A stretch of DNA of 60,000 bases from Owenia fusiformis (taxonomy: Eukaryota; Annelida; Polychaeta; Sabellida; Oweniidae): positions 9,329,278 through 9,389,277 of the forward strand of contig CAIIXF020000008.1 in NCBI GenBank assembly GCA_903813345.2. Reading direction: 5' to 3'. This document shows positions 22,131-33,300 of this stretch, one piece after another. Position 1 is the first letter of the stretch. Every line of letters starts with the position of its first letter. The position numbers and the translations under genes are program-made. The notes under the pieces are model-generated. The model saw only the letters and a program-made list of their open reading frames with translations, was not told where the DNA came from and made no database searches.

Positions 22131-25100
22131 TCATATATCGTACAAGTCAAAGTTAGTTGGAGGCATGAGTCCTTGTGCAATATCATTCCTAACTTGCCAC
22201 CTAAGAGCCTTTCTCTTCTTCTCTGTGGGGACCATGTATGTATTTGGAGCAAACACTCGCTGTGTCTTCTGAAATCACAAATAAGGAGACGAGGTATTAA
22301 CAAAAATGTCACCACCTGCCATTTGATATAGATGCCAAACTCTGAACATCATCTACAAAAAAGTTGGAGACTTTAAAATAGTCCAGATCTCTAATGTTGT
22401 AATTATTTAATATCACAACTCTTTAGTATTTTACTAAGTCTTTACTTACTATTTGTATGTCACAGTAGAATTATACTGCAAGAAGTGTAACTAAATTATG
22501 GTATACATGTGATTGAGATTAATACATGTAATTGAGAATAAACTCATCACCCTGGGTTGAACATACTCCTTGAATTAATGTTCTTAATCCCTTATGGGCT
22601 GTCAAAGTAACAGATATCGCCAAAACTCTAAATAAAATTCAATCTCAAGTCAATCTGAACATTATTTAGAAGCCATTGTAAATAGTACAGTAAAACCTGT
22701 CAAGTGGAACACCTCTGTAAGTGGAACACTTTTAAGAGTCTCAAGACTAATTGTCTAAATGTCAAATGAACTTCTGTAAGTGGAACACCTCCCATGTGGA
22801 ACATTTTAGAGGTACCAAAGAAGTTCCATTTACACAGGTTTTACTGTATTGACAAGAGTTAACAATACCTTAGGTAGTTCATCCTGGTATAACATCTGTT
22901 CCCTGACAGTCCACCTGAGTCCTTTATGTTGTTTCTCTCCTGGAGCTTTCTGACTGACCCATGCCTGTTTGTATTCCTGATACTTTCTTACAGGGTCATT
23001 TTTCTTGATGTTTTTCTTATGTGGGTGCTCAGTGAGAGGTTTTATGAGTGATGTGGGTCCCTCATGGTCAGCATCAAGTCTGTATGGAGGCTAGAATAAT
23101 AGATGGAATATAATGAGCCAAACTATTCTACTATGTCTAAATGACATGTTAAACCCTCATATTTAGAATCCTAAACAAGGCATTAACATGCAAAATATCA
23201 CCACCTACCATTTGTTACAGATGCTGAATGCCTAACACCACTTGTGGTTGTGACATAGAAAATGAAAAAAGGTTTGGCCAGGGAGGGTTTTAGATAACCG
23301 AGTCGGCACTGTTAAACAAAGTCATTTGTATTGATCTCGATAGTATTTTCTACTTACCTCTTCCCTAGCAGACTGGGGCCTCCTGGGGTAATATGCAGCT
23401 CTATTATGTCTATCTGGTATTTGTTCATCACCATGTAGTGGGAGCCTAGATAGCTTCTCATTCAAGTAACGCATGTCAGCACTTATATCTGAAATAACAA
23501 CAATGGAGGTTAAAGGTGTAATTCTTGAAATAATTAATAAGTACATTACATGTCGTCCAAGTATGCTTTCTATGATATGTCATGTCATGTTATATAGAAT
23601 TCCAAATAAACTTTATTCAATATAACAATTCACATTTTGACTTTTTAAAACATTTTGTATCTGATATGAATCGAATTGGACATATGATAAATTCTTTTTA
23701 CAGCAATTTTGATATTTCTGACATTTCAAAATTAAGGAAATTGATCTAGTTTTTCTCTGACTGTAGGTAGTACTGTATAAAATACACATATACATTGACT
23801 TCTATATACCTGGTTCACTCTCTGTTATAGATTCATCTACTATTTTAGCACCATCTTTCCTCCTGAAATATGAAAAAGCAAGGATTCAAAAATAATTCAT
23901 CAACATGCAAGACATAACACAACATCCTGAACTAAATGATAACATTTCATCTTTAGATGTACATGTATTTTCCTTCAATCAAGCTTTGATGTTGCAACAG
24001 TTATTCCTAAAGGGTCAAGACTGCTTTGTGACTGGATATTTATTATAAGTTATGGCTTTTTAACAACATACATACATTTCAGATATTTTATTTTTGGCTA
24101 AGGTATTGGTACTGATTCTACTAACCGTAATATTTTTCGTTTTATCTGCTTCCTCCCATGTGATATTGAGCTATCTGTGGTTTCATCTAAAACTTTTGGA
24201 ACACTTATCATTCTGTCATATTTGTTCAGAACATCACTATAGTAGTCCCTGTCTAAATTGTCACTTGATAGTTCCTGATCATTTTGCGTGTCATTCTCAC
24301 TGTCATTCCAAGAGTCTGTAGAAAATGTAGAAAAGTCCCTATTTCCAGTTGGTTTGAAAACTTCCTTATGCAACCCTGAGGTGATGTTATACGTCTTAGA
24401 TCTTGGATTCATAGACAGTTTTGGATCATTGGATCTATATGTGTGAGATTGTGGAAGTCTGTATGTGTCCAAGTTTGGATAGTTTGGTTCTCTTGGCTTG
24501 GACTGCGAAGAGCCAGCATATAAGTTCTCTTTATCATATCTAGCATCAGATGTCTGGAATCAAATACAAATGAAAAAAAGGTTAATTTCTTGAAAACATA
24601 GGAAATCATGATTTATGACCTCTTACATTAGCCAGCGTTGCCAGCAACTGTAAAGGAGGATGTGATTTTTTGGGTTTGCATCACTGCGAGTGAAGCAAGC
24701 CCCAAAAAGGGTGTTACAGGGGTTTACCCTGAGAAATTTTTTTAAATCTCCATTGTATACGGTGCAATCTAAGCATTTCAAACTATAATTTGTTAATTAT
24801 ACAAAATTGCTTTTTAGCGGGGGTGTGGGTGGTCCCACCAATCGCATCCCCCTGGTTATGCCCTCCTTTCATGATACAAGGAAAAATTTTCTTAAATAAT
24901 CTATGGAAATTATGTAGCTTCTCTAATACTGTAGATTGGGTTATTTTGGCGTCCGCTTTAATTTGGCAAATTTGGCGAAATTGAAAAATTTGCCAATATA
25001 AATCTTCGCCAAAATTTAGAATGAATCCCCGGGAATTATCTAGGGTATTTCGTCCAGTGTATTTAGCTCACTTCCGGTTTAGTTTTTTTCCAAAAATATG

Positions 25101-26575
25101 AAACAAGTCTCTCATAAATTGGCTCAGAACTGGTCAGTCACTCATTAGTACTCAGGGAAAAACTAGAAAGGAAAAGCGTGGTATAGTAGCAGCATCAATC
25201 GAGGTGCAAAATGTAAAGGATGATCTCACAAAAATGAACAAACATGGTGAATATCGCCAGTGGTCCTAAAAAGAAAAAAATCTTCAACTGATGAAACATC
25301 GTGAGGATGATGAAATATCCGATGTCAGTTTTACGAAAAAACAAAGTGGTCAGTTTTTTTGCATATCCGCCAAATTAAATAGCCGCCAATATGCCAAAAA
25401 TGGCAAAATCACCTAATTAAGTAGCGCCAAATTAACCCAATCTACAGTAATGATCTCAAACAAATTAAGCTTTTCAAGGTCTAAAGCTTTTGGTGATTTG
25501 ATGCAATTTGATCCAATTCATGAAGTATGTTACTTAGTACATCCATAAATGTAGAATGTACTTACATCACGTTGTATATATTGCTTCACATCAGTCTCAT
25601 CTCTATATTGTTGTCTCTCATACCCCATTGTAGCACGATTGGCTTTGCTGTAACCCCTATCATATTCTAGAGAAAAAATTCAAGACTTTTGAATTACATA
25701 TATAAATAATATACAGTAATACCAGTCTAAGTGGATCACATTTGGTACCTCTAAAAAGTGTTCTACTTGTGAGGCGCTTGACTTATAAGAGTTTATTTAG
25801 CACTAAGTCAATAGGTCTTGGGACTCTGAAAAGAGTTCCACTTACAGAAAGGTGTTTCACTTCACAGGTTTCACTACATGTAAAATTATGTCCCCTTACC
25901 ATGTTGGCTGGCAGTGTCAGTGTATGTAGAGAGGTTGCTTGTATCATAACTCCTAGAACTATTCTTGCTCCTTTCGTGCTGTATCAGGACATCAAGATCT
26001 ACAAACGCAAAGTAAGAGTAAGATGCATGTAAAATAAACCTGTTTATCTGGTAGTAATACTGGAAAGAAGTGTTAAATCAGTCTCTCAACAAAAAATTCA
26101 AAATAGATGCAATATGTAATGATCATATGTCAAAAGGCATAGTCTTAAGAACTTTCAAAATTGATAGGTAAAGTCACATGGTATATTTACATACAATTCA
26201 GAAAAGATTAAAACATTATATTGAAATACAGCTAGAAAAAATTAATATGCATATGCCAAACAATGATTTAACATAAGTTAAACAGGGTTTATCGAATTAT
26301 CTAGCCTGAGTGATATTAACAGGAGAAGGTCCATTGTTCTCTTACATGACATCTTTAATATAAAGTTTCAACAATCGTTGATACTCTCTGCCACCCCCTT
26401 TATGATAATTAAACTGATTTGCATAATAATTCCAGGTGAAAGCATGTGAATGTTCTGTAATACACGTACCTTTCTTGAATTCTCGAAGTCTGTGTTGGGG
26501 TATGTTTGTGTATCCAAGTTGAGTAAGCTGTTCTCGGATTTCATCCTCTGTATAACTCTCACTGTTCTCATACAT
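22131..26575 (-). CDS. HYLS1: HYLS1 centriolar and ciliogenic protein
   Basis: Eight coding exons join in phase: 26470-26575, 25900-25998, 25566-25666, 24126-24553, 23810-23862, 23358-23488, 22869-23090 and 22131-22268 (425 aa). The N-terminus ([19 protein letters not shown]) is the conserved HYLS1 start. A central basic/acidic stretch ([20 protein letters not shown]) matches the human protein's corresponding segment. The penultimate exon carries the HYLS-1 box region (KYQEYKQAW...PGEK, then [10 protein letters not shown]), and the last exon the C-terminal motif ([20 protein letters not shown]). HYLS1 is a core centriole protein needed to turn centrioles into ciliary basal bodies; its human mutation causes hydrolethalus syndrome. 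The human gene has one coding exon, so the split structure here differs. ATG 26575 follows a splice acceptor at 26583-26584. Confidence 0.95.
22290..22350. repeat. Short dispersed repeat, copy 1
   Basis: GAGGTATTAACAAAAATGTC then ACCACCTGCCATTTGATATA. Relatives lie at about 23175-23260 and 29920-30015; all contain a TATTAAC..(A)AAATGTCACCACC core. Confidence 0.6.
22688..22846. mobile_element. pogo-like MITE, copy 1
   Basis: 159-bp element with ends CAGTAAAACCTGTCAAGTGG and, at the other end, ACACAGGTTTTACTG, flanked by TA on both sides. It carries repeated AAGTGGAACACCTC motifs. The ends and TA target fit pogo/Tigger-type Tc1-mariner elements. It lies in the last HYLS1 intron. Confidence 0.8.
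23175..23262. repeat. Short dispersed repeat, copy 2
   Basis: Starts AAGGCATTAACATGCAAAAT and ends near ACTTGTGGTTGTGACATAG. The two edges (TCACCACC and GGTTGTGA) are partly inverted, suggesting a tiny MITE of about 90 bp. Lies in a HYLS1 intron. Confidence 0.55.
24929..25447. mobile_element. CTGTAGATTGGGTTA-ended MITE, copy 1
   Basis: Ends CTGTAGATTGGGTTATTTTG and AAATTAACCCAATCTACAG are inverted, with TA outside both. The interior repeats (T)TTGGC / GCCAAAT motifs. A shorter relative is at 35657-35929. Lies in a HYLS1 intron. Confidence 0.8.
25714..25877. mobile_element. pogo-like MITE, copy 2 (diverged)
   Basis: Same organisation as 22688-22846: a CAGTAATACCAGTCTAAGTG start, inner AGTTCCACTTACAG, and a degraded CACAGGTTTCACTACA end. 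In a HYLS1 intron. Confidence 0.65.
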
Positions 26576-27059
26576 AGTGAATCTGTGAACAAGAAAACAA
26601 CATAATGGTAAATGACTTTTTACAGCTTTGTAAAAAATCTTTGTTGTGAATTTTACTGTGATAATAATAAAAAAAACATTCACTTGATGTACAATCGCAG
26701 GACCACAGTGCAATATTATATGAAAAATACATTGACATTGCATGTTCTCAACACTTGCATATTTCTCTTGTAATTTAGGGAGTTTCAGCCATGATAGTGA
26801 ATCATTTTAGTGAATGACAATGTCAGAAAAGCATCAAAATACAAAAGGCCATACATTTTAGCCAAAACACGAGTAATCCAAGATAATAGATGTACAAATG
26901 TTTTGTATCTAAATATTTATTTTTTCTATATCATCATTGTGCTGTGGTTGGACTGGAGAAAGCTGGTAAGGAACAACCAGATTTGCCTCAACCGAACTTT
27001 CTTTGTGTTTTTGAATTCACAGGCGCAAGTTAGATTTTAGATATAAGGGGCTAGACACA

Positions 27060-27560
27060 AATGCCTGGCAGATCATTTTGTAGAGGGTCAAAGACTCAAT
27101 AATCTGTCAATATATATATACCTGAAGACATGGAATATGAATCACAGAATTAGAAATACTAAGTATTCAAAAAAGTCTTCAAAATGATCCTTAAACAAAG
27201 TGGTACCTGCTTCCCTAGACTATATCCTATTTATTAGTCTGTTGTATTTACTACCTGCTTCCCTGTAACAGATCTCAAATCATGTTTCTATTTCTGCTTG
27301 TTTGGATCTGCAGTGAATCATATAATTCAATATGGGAGGCTCAAGCTGTTTGTCCAAATTTCCCATTATTCTTTGCAACGGCCTTCCAACAATTAACTTG
27401 AAAGCCCATGTATGATATAAGAGAAAAAAGTACAAAAACCCATACTTCGTTACAAATCATATTTTGGCCTCTTATCAACACAGAATTGCTTGTATAGACT
27501 AGACTAGAGATCTACTGCAAAATCGTCATTTTTTACGCTATAGACCCTACATGAATAGGT
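27060..27560. repeat. Diverged relative of the 6.3-7.7 kb element
   Basis: Shares GATCATTTTGTAGAGG-like left-end sequence, the TACCTGCTTCCCTGTAACAG segment and TTTTGGCCTCTTATCAACAC with the element at 6279-7718, but lacks the inserted Helitron. In HYLS1 intron 1. Confidence 0.55.
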
Positions 27561-28056
27561 TTGAATTTTTTGTGTATCATAGTCATACAGTAGAGGTACA
27601 TCTATCTAGCTTCCGCTATCACTACTACATAAGAATCGTGTTGGTATCTATGATTCTGAAAGACTAAACTTTGATCGTCAATTAACGATTGAATCAGAAA
27701 GAAATGAAATCGATCCACTAACTGACACAGAGACATGTCTGTGATCTCCCCAGCATTAAAGCAAGTGGGTGCAGCACCCACCTGAGATTTTGAAAATAGG
27801 CTTGCACTCACCTGAGAATCCATTTGCACCTATTTCAAAATGAGAAAAATCATGAAAAATAGGCATATTTTGAACAAATTTGGTCTAAATTGTGAAATCA
27901 AGATTTTGCACTCACTTGAGAAAAATTCCTGGGGAGAACACTGCATGTAGCACTATGATATGAGATGAGCACTATGATAGGCCCTGTAGTATAAGAAGTA
28001 ATATAAAGCCACATATCAGGCAGCCCCATATCAGTCATCATAAACGTGCTACAACT

Positions 28057-28638
28057 CATAGGCTAAGGGTTAAGTAATAGTAAGCTGTATATATAAGAGA
28101 CAGGTGAACAACTCTGACTTAGACCACTTGTTAAGATGGAGATTTCAACAATATTTAGTGTATTATTTTCAAAAAGCCATGGGGAGTTGATATAAAATTG
28201 ATAGTTTGTAGCTCTTACCTAAGATTGAAACTCAGTCAGATGATATAGAGTGAATAATGCTGTCTAAAAGAGAGAATTTCTGAAAACCTACAATTGCCTG
28301 GCAAGTTCATTAGTAAACAAGTGATCTGATTGGTCACTGCTGACCTCCCTGACCTCCACCAGTGACAATCAGTTTCAGCTTGCCAGGCAATTGTAGGTTT
28401 CCATAGTTGTTGTTTTATATGCAGTATAATATGCAGTTTTTAGATAAAGATTTGAAAAAAACAATGATATAAGTTTGAAAAACACTTTGAAGAAGATTTT
28501 GGAGAAATTTTGGAATAAAATTTGATACCAGTAAGGAGAACTAGTGCCAAGACTAAAAAAATTTGAATAATTTTCAATCTTACTTGTGGACCTGTCTCTT
28601 ATATATACAGCTTACTATTACTTAACCCTTAGCCTATG
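28057..28638. mobile_element. hAT-type MITE with 8-bp duplication (HYLS1 intron 1)
   Basis: Perfect 49-bp terminal inverted repeats (28057-28105 and 28590-28638) beginning CATAGGCTAAGGGTTAAGTA. CTACAACT is duplicated directly outside each end (28049-28056 and 28639-28646). An inner inverted pair (CCTACAATTGCCTGGCAAG at about 28290, complement at about 28381) adds a second stem. An 8-bp duplication points to hAT. No coding capacity. Confidence 0.92.
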
Positions 28639-28723
28639 CTACAACTTGTACAAGATCCTGTGCTAACTGATTCAGATAGTCGATAAAAATATGACATAAA
28701 TGCATAATTGAACTGTATCTTAC

Positions 28724-28925
28724 CCTTTAACTTATTAGAGCCAGTAGTATTATCATTGTTTATTATGCCTAGGCTCAGTATTTGTTGAGATTTTTCAGTT
28801 TTTGTAAGCGAAATTCGTTTTTCTAAATTTTCAAACTTCCGCCATTTGTAAACTGAAGCTAGACTAGCGACATCAGGTGGTTGTCTCTGGAACTGCACGT
28901 TGTTCGTTTAGTGTAATTTTAAAAT
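28724..28925 (-). other. HYLS1: Probable 5' UTR exon of HYLS1
   Basis: Ends at a good donor (AAAGG|GTAAGATA at 28724/28723) and lies upstream of the coding exon's acceptor. An upstream in-frame stop and a short upstream ATGGCGGAAGTTTGA frame argue that it is untranslated. The transcription start would be near 28900-28930. Confidence 0.5.
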
Positions 28926-28929
28926 ATAT

Positions 28930-29584
28930 CCCGGGTGGCCGATCGAACACCTGGATCGAACAGAAGCACAGGCTCAAGAATCCCCTCCCACTCACTGTGT
29001 ACCATATGAAATATGTTCACGATATAAAATATGTTCCATAAAATTTTGTTTAGGGAGACATCCCATTCATAGGTCAATGGCATGTACAATGGTAAATGTT
29101 AACATTATGTATGAAATTAATGAATAGAATACTCTGGCTCTATAATTCACATTCACCCCCATGATATTGAAGATGATGTGGATGACAGACAACATATTCA
29201 ACCTTGTCATTCTTATCTGCCTTTGATAGGTAAACAATGAGGAAGCAACGCAAAATCTAGTCTTGCTTCAAGACTATTCCCCCCCCAACTATATGTTCTT
29301 CGTCCTCATCAACAAAACACAACAAAAGTGAAGAATATAAGGGGGATTGGGTGTTGAAACAAGACTATAGTTTGAAATATCAGTCATATTAAAAGTTCAA
29401 GGTCATACTCAATTGAACAATTTTTACTGGTGGAGTGGTGGTCATCTTTGGTCTCTGGTGGCCAAGACAAAAAGTCAGCACTTTTAATGGTAACATAATA
29501 ATAAACATAATTTGAAATGGAATAGCATTATTTATTCTTATGATAGATAACACATATATATATACAATACACATGTATTTATAG
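28930..29584. other. Intergenic between HYLS1 and the BTB-zinc finger gene
   Basis: HYLS1 promoter side, plus a small MITE at 29257-29370. No exon is supported. Confidence 0.4.
29257..29370. mobile_element. TAGTCTTG-ended small MITE, copy 1
   Basis: Left end TAGTCTTGCTTCAAGACTAT followed by a C-run; right end GTTGAAACAAGACTA. A relative is at about 36302-36388 with the same TAGTCTTGCTCAAAGACT end and C-run / G-run pair. Confidence 0.6.
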
Positions 29585-29590
29585 TTTATT
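29585..29590 (-). promoter_or_regulatory. Candidate polyadenylation signal, BTB-zinc finger gene
   Basis: AATAAA on the minus strand about 780 nt past the stop at 30366; the 29591-30365 stretch would then be 3' UTR. Confidence 0.4.
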
Positions 29591-29919
29591 TCATGATATT
29601 ACATATTGGACAATACACTGGATTTGCACATGACATCCTCAGTAAGTGGATATTTCAGTGTATACCTGTATATCAAAAATATTTTACATACATCAGTACA
29701 TGTACTGAAAAGTTGATGGTTCTTTCACCCAATGATACATGGAGAGTTTAGTTTAGTTTTTAAAGTGTAACAGGCCTATTATCTTACATTATTATACAAT
29801 TATTCAAAAGACCCAAGGCAACAATGAGACACTGTATATATACATAGATATATACTATGTTGAATTTTCAAGCTGTATCATACATGTCATATGAATGTCA
29901 ACAAATTAAACCAAATATA

Positions 29920-30015
29920 TAACAAGGTATTAACATACAAAATGTCACCACCTGCCATTTTTAACAGATGTCGGCTGCTGAACACAATAACAATATGTCA
30001 ACAATTCTGGTGGTG
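29920..30015. repeat. Short dispersed repeat, copy 3
   Basis: AAGGTATTAACATACAAAAT then GTCACCACCTGCCATTTTTA at the left and GGTGGTGACATAAT at the right. The inverted GTCACCACC / GGTGGTGAC pair is clearest in this copy. Confidence 0.6.
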
Positions 30016-30365
30016 ACATAATAAAAAAAATTGCACAGGTGATAAAAAACATATTTATCTGTTGAATAAAGATATAATACTCAGGTAAAACAAAAATGTC
30101 TGCAAATTTCTAAATTTAAAATAGCCTAGCAACCAATTAAACTAAAAATGTATCTAAAAATTAAATTATCAAAAAGAAAAATACTGTAATGTAGACTACT
30201 GTATATAATTCACTAATTGACTGAGTCTTTGCTTATAACTTACCCTAATAAAAACATAAGTAAGATTTATGATACAAGGAATGGTTTCTATCCCCCTCCC
30301 CTGTATCTTCATTTTCCTAGGTCTATGTCCGTTCGATATAAAATACCTTTCCAAGAAATAGGCCA

Positions 30366-33300
30366 TTACTTTCCAAATGAATTACCATTTTCTTCAAAGT
30401 TGTTTGACAAGTTGTTTAAATGCAGAAAGGGATGACCCATTTCACCAGGATGGGGATAATGTGGAATTGGTGCTCGTATGAAGGTTTCAGATATTACTGG
30501 GTTTGAATACAAGCTCCTTGAATCTATCATACCATTATGTTCTACTAATGAAGGGTGGTTATTTATCAAGGGTGCAGAACTTTGAACTGAATTCACAGAG
30601 GAGCCAGCATTCAGGATTGAATTCATAGGTCTAGTATTCAGGATTGAATTCATAAGGGGGTCAGTATTTGCAACTGAATCCATAAGGGGGCCAGTATTTG
30701 TGACTGAATTCACAAGAGGGGTAGTATTCACAACTGAATCCTTAAGGGGGCCAGTACTTGTGACTGAATTCATAAGGAAGCCAGCATTTGCATCTGAATT
30801 CACAAGGGGGACAGTATTTGTGACTGAATTCATAAGGGGGCCAGTATTTGTGACTGAATTCATAAGGGGGGCATTTTTTGTGACTGAATTCATAAGGGGG
30901 TCAGTATTTGTGACTGGTTCCATCAAGGGACCATTCTCTGTGAGTGAATCCATGAAGGAACCAGTATTTATGAGGGGAGCAGTACTTGGGACAATAGAAT
31001 CCTTGTTAGAAATTTGACTTGATACTAAGTTCATCGCTGCCAAAGATTCTTCACTTTGATCAGAGGAAACAGTGTTTGAGGTTGAACAATTGATAATATT
31101 ACTCTTATTCTTAGTCAATTTTGCTTTTGGGGGTTTCTTGGACTTGGCAGTATTATCTTCAGGATCTTGGTTTAGGAGAGATTCAAGATTGGGTTCAATT
31201 GCTGCAACATGGGGATTGGAAAGGTCATATGGAGTCTGCAATTCCTGTCTTTCATGATAGTCTTTATGGCTTGTTTGTTTAACAAGGATAAAAGGTTTAA
31301 CTTTTAACTCACTTAAGTCATCAGGATTATCCAATTTCCTTATTTTATGCCTGTGAACCCAATGTTTCTGTCTGTACCAGGAATTTTCGATGACAAGTCC
31401 ACATAATCTACAGACAACTGGTTTCTTTCCCTTATGGACAAGCGTTCTATGGACACCAAGGGCATTTGTTGAGGGATAATACAACTGGCATGATTTGCAC
31501 TGTATAAGTGAAAATATATTATGTTTATCTCGTTTATGCTTCTTCAGACCCCTTAAATTTGGAAATGTGTGTTCACATTTATCACAGTCAAATAACTGTT
31601 TCAACTCGTGCACTGATGCTACATGTTTTATTTGTGCCAATTTGCTAGGGAATTCCTCATTACACTGACCACAAAGGAATTTGTAGTCAACTCCATGTTG
31701 TTTTTTCAGGTGTTCGATTAGATAACTTAAACTTTTAAAAGCTTTATTGCATCCAGTAGTTATTTCACATTTATGTGGCTTCCTATGCCATCTTAAATGT
31801 ACAACTAGATTTTCCTTTTTTCTGAAGCACTTTTCACATTCAGGACACTCATGTTTAAATTTCGGAATACGATTTCGTCTTTTTGGCGGCATTTTTATCC
31901 CCAAGTGAACTTTGTTTATGTGATTTGTAAGGCGACTGTTATTTGGAAAAGCAAACCCACACTGATCACAAGTGAACAATTTGGCCTCATGAGAATTTAT
32001 AACATGGTATCTTAACTTTTTCTTAGATGTAAATTTTTTTTCACATTGGTCACATTCAAAATCATAACTGTCTGCGTGAACCTCCATATGACTGGTGTAT
32101 TGTTTTTTCAAAGCAAAATACTTTCCACAAGTTTGACACACAAATTTTTTTCTATCCTCCTCATTCCCATGTTGTGTTTTTTTATGAAACCTATAAGAAT
32201 AATTGTTTTTCAGCTCCATAGCACATATTTCACAAATAATTTTCTCCAGAGGATGAACCACCCTTATGTGTTCTTTCAATTTGTCCATTACACTAAACTG
32301 TTTAGGACATTGTCTACATTTCAAGTTCTTCTCAGTATGTACAGACTTGATGTGGTAATTGAGGTTACTGTAAGTTTCATCACACAAGGGGCAGTACTGT
32401 GCAGCGAGAAGGGCCTCTGGTGTACAGACTAACTTGTGCTGGAGGTATTTTATTTTCTTTCTAAATTTACTGCGGCATGTGTCACATTTCATGTTGTCTG
32501 AAAAAGATGTACCATTAATTGATTACTATGATCAACGTTTCTATATTGTTTCAATTAAACTCCTTAATTTCTGAATCACTATAAATTATTGCCATGGAAC
32601 CAAGACACCCGTTGTTAATGTTAAGTCATTCTACAATTCATTTGAATTCTGGGTTTTAATCATTTAATCATGAACATACTTGATAAAATACAGGGTGACA
32701 CAAAAAATGACACCCACCTTACGTTGCTTGTTTGTCCATTACCATCTGACTTGTCCTTTGGCACATTTAAAGTAGACAGATCTGAGATTGAGTGGGTACC
32801 CCATTCCCCTGATATTAGCCCACCAGATTTTTACATCTGGGGGTATTTAAAGGACCATGTGTATGAGACAAAAATCCCAAAACCATAGCTGACTTAAAGA
32901 GAGAAATTACAAGAAAGATCAGGGCCATATTTCAATGTGTTAGGGTAATCAACAACTTTGCCTGTAGAATTCAAGTTTGCCTGCAAAGGATGGGACGTCA
33001 TAATGAACTTATAAATAATGCTCATAAAATTTGACCCACTTAAAGCTACACATCTGAAATTTCTTGAAGTGCTTTCGCATTATGTCTGATTTAAATGTGC
33101 CAAAGGACAAGTAAATATGTTTATAGACATACAAGTTATGAAACCTAAGATGGGTGTCATATTTTGTGTCACCCTGTATCTAAAATTAGATTGCCTACTA
33201 GTATCCCCTTAAGGGGCATGTACACGTCTCTTATAACTCCTCTCTATATAGCTTGGACATTTATTTAATATAATGCAACTATTAAATGGTGGAGCAACTG

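Noticed and set aside
28080-28610. Nextera/Tn5 adapter contamination
   Set aside because: Only 12 bases match the mosaic end, the match lies inside 49-bp inverted arms, and a perfect 8-bp target duplication flanks the element.
28629-28898. 89-residue minus-strand protein upstream of HYLS1
   Set aside because: The frame has an upstream in-frame stop and no convincing ATG, and is interrupted by a splice donor; a 5' UTR exon is the better reading.
30700-31017. 105-residue repetitive plus-strand frame
   Set aside because: It is the complement of the 30-bp coding minisatellite of the BTB-zinc finger gene.
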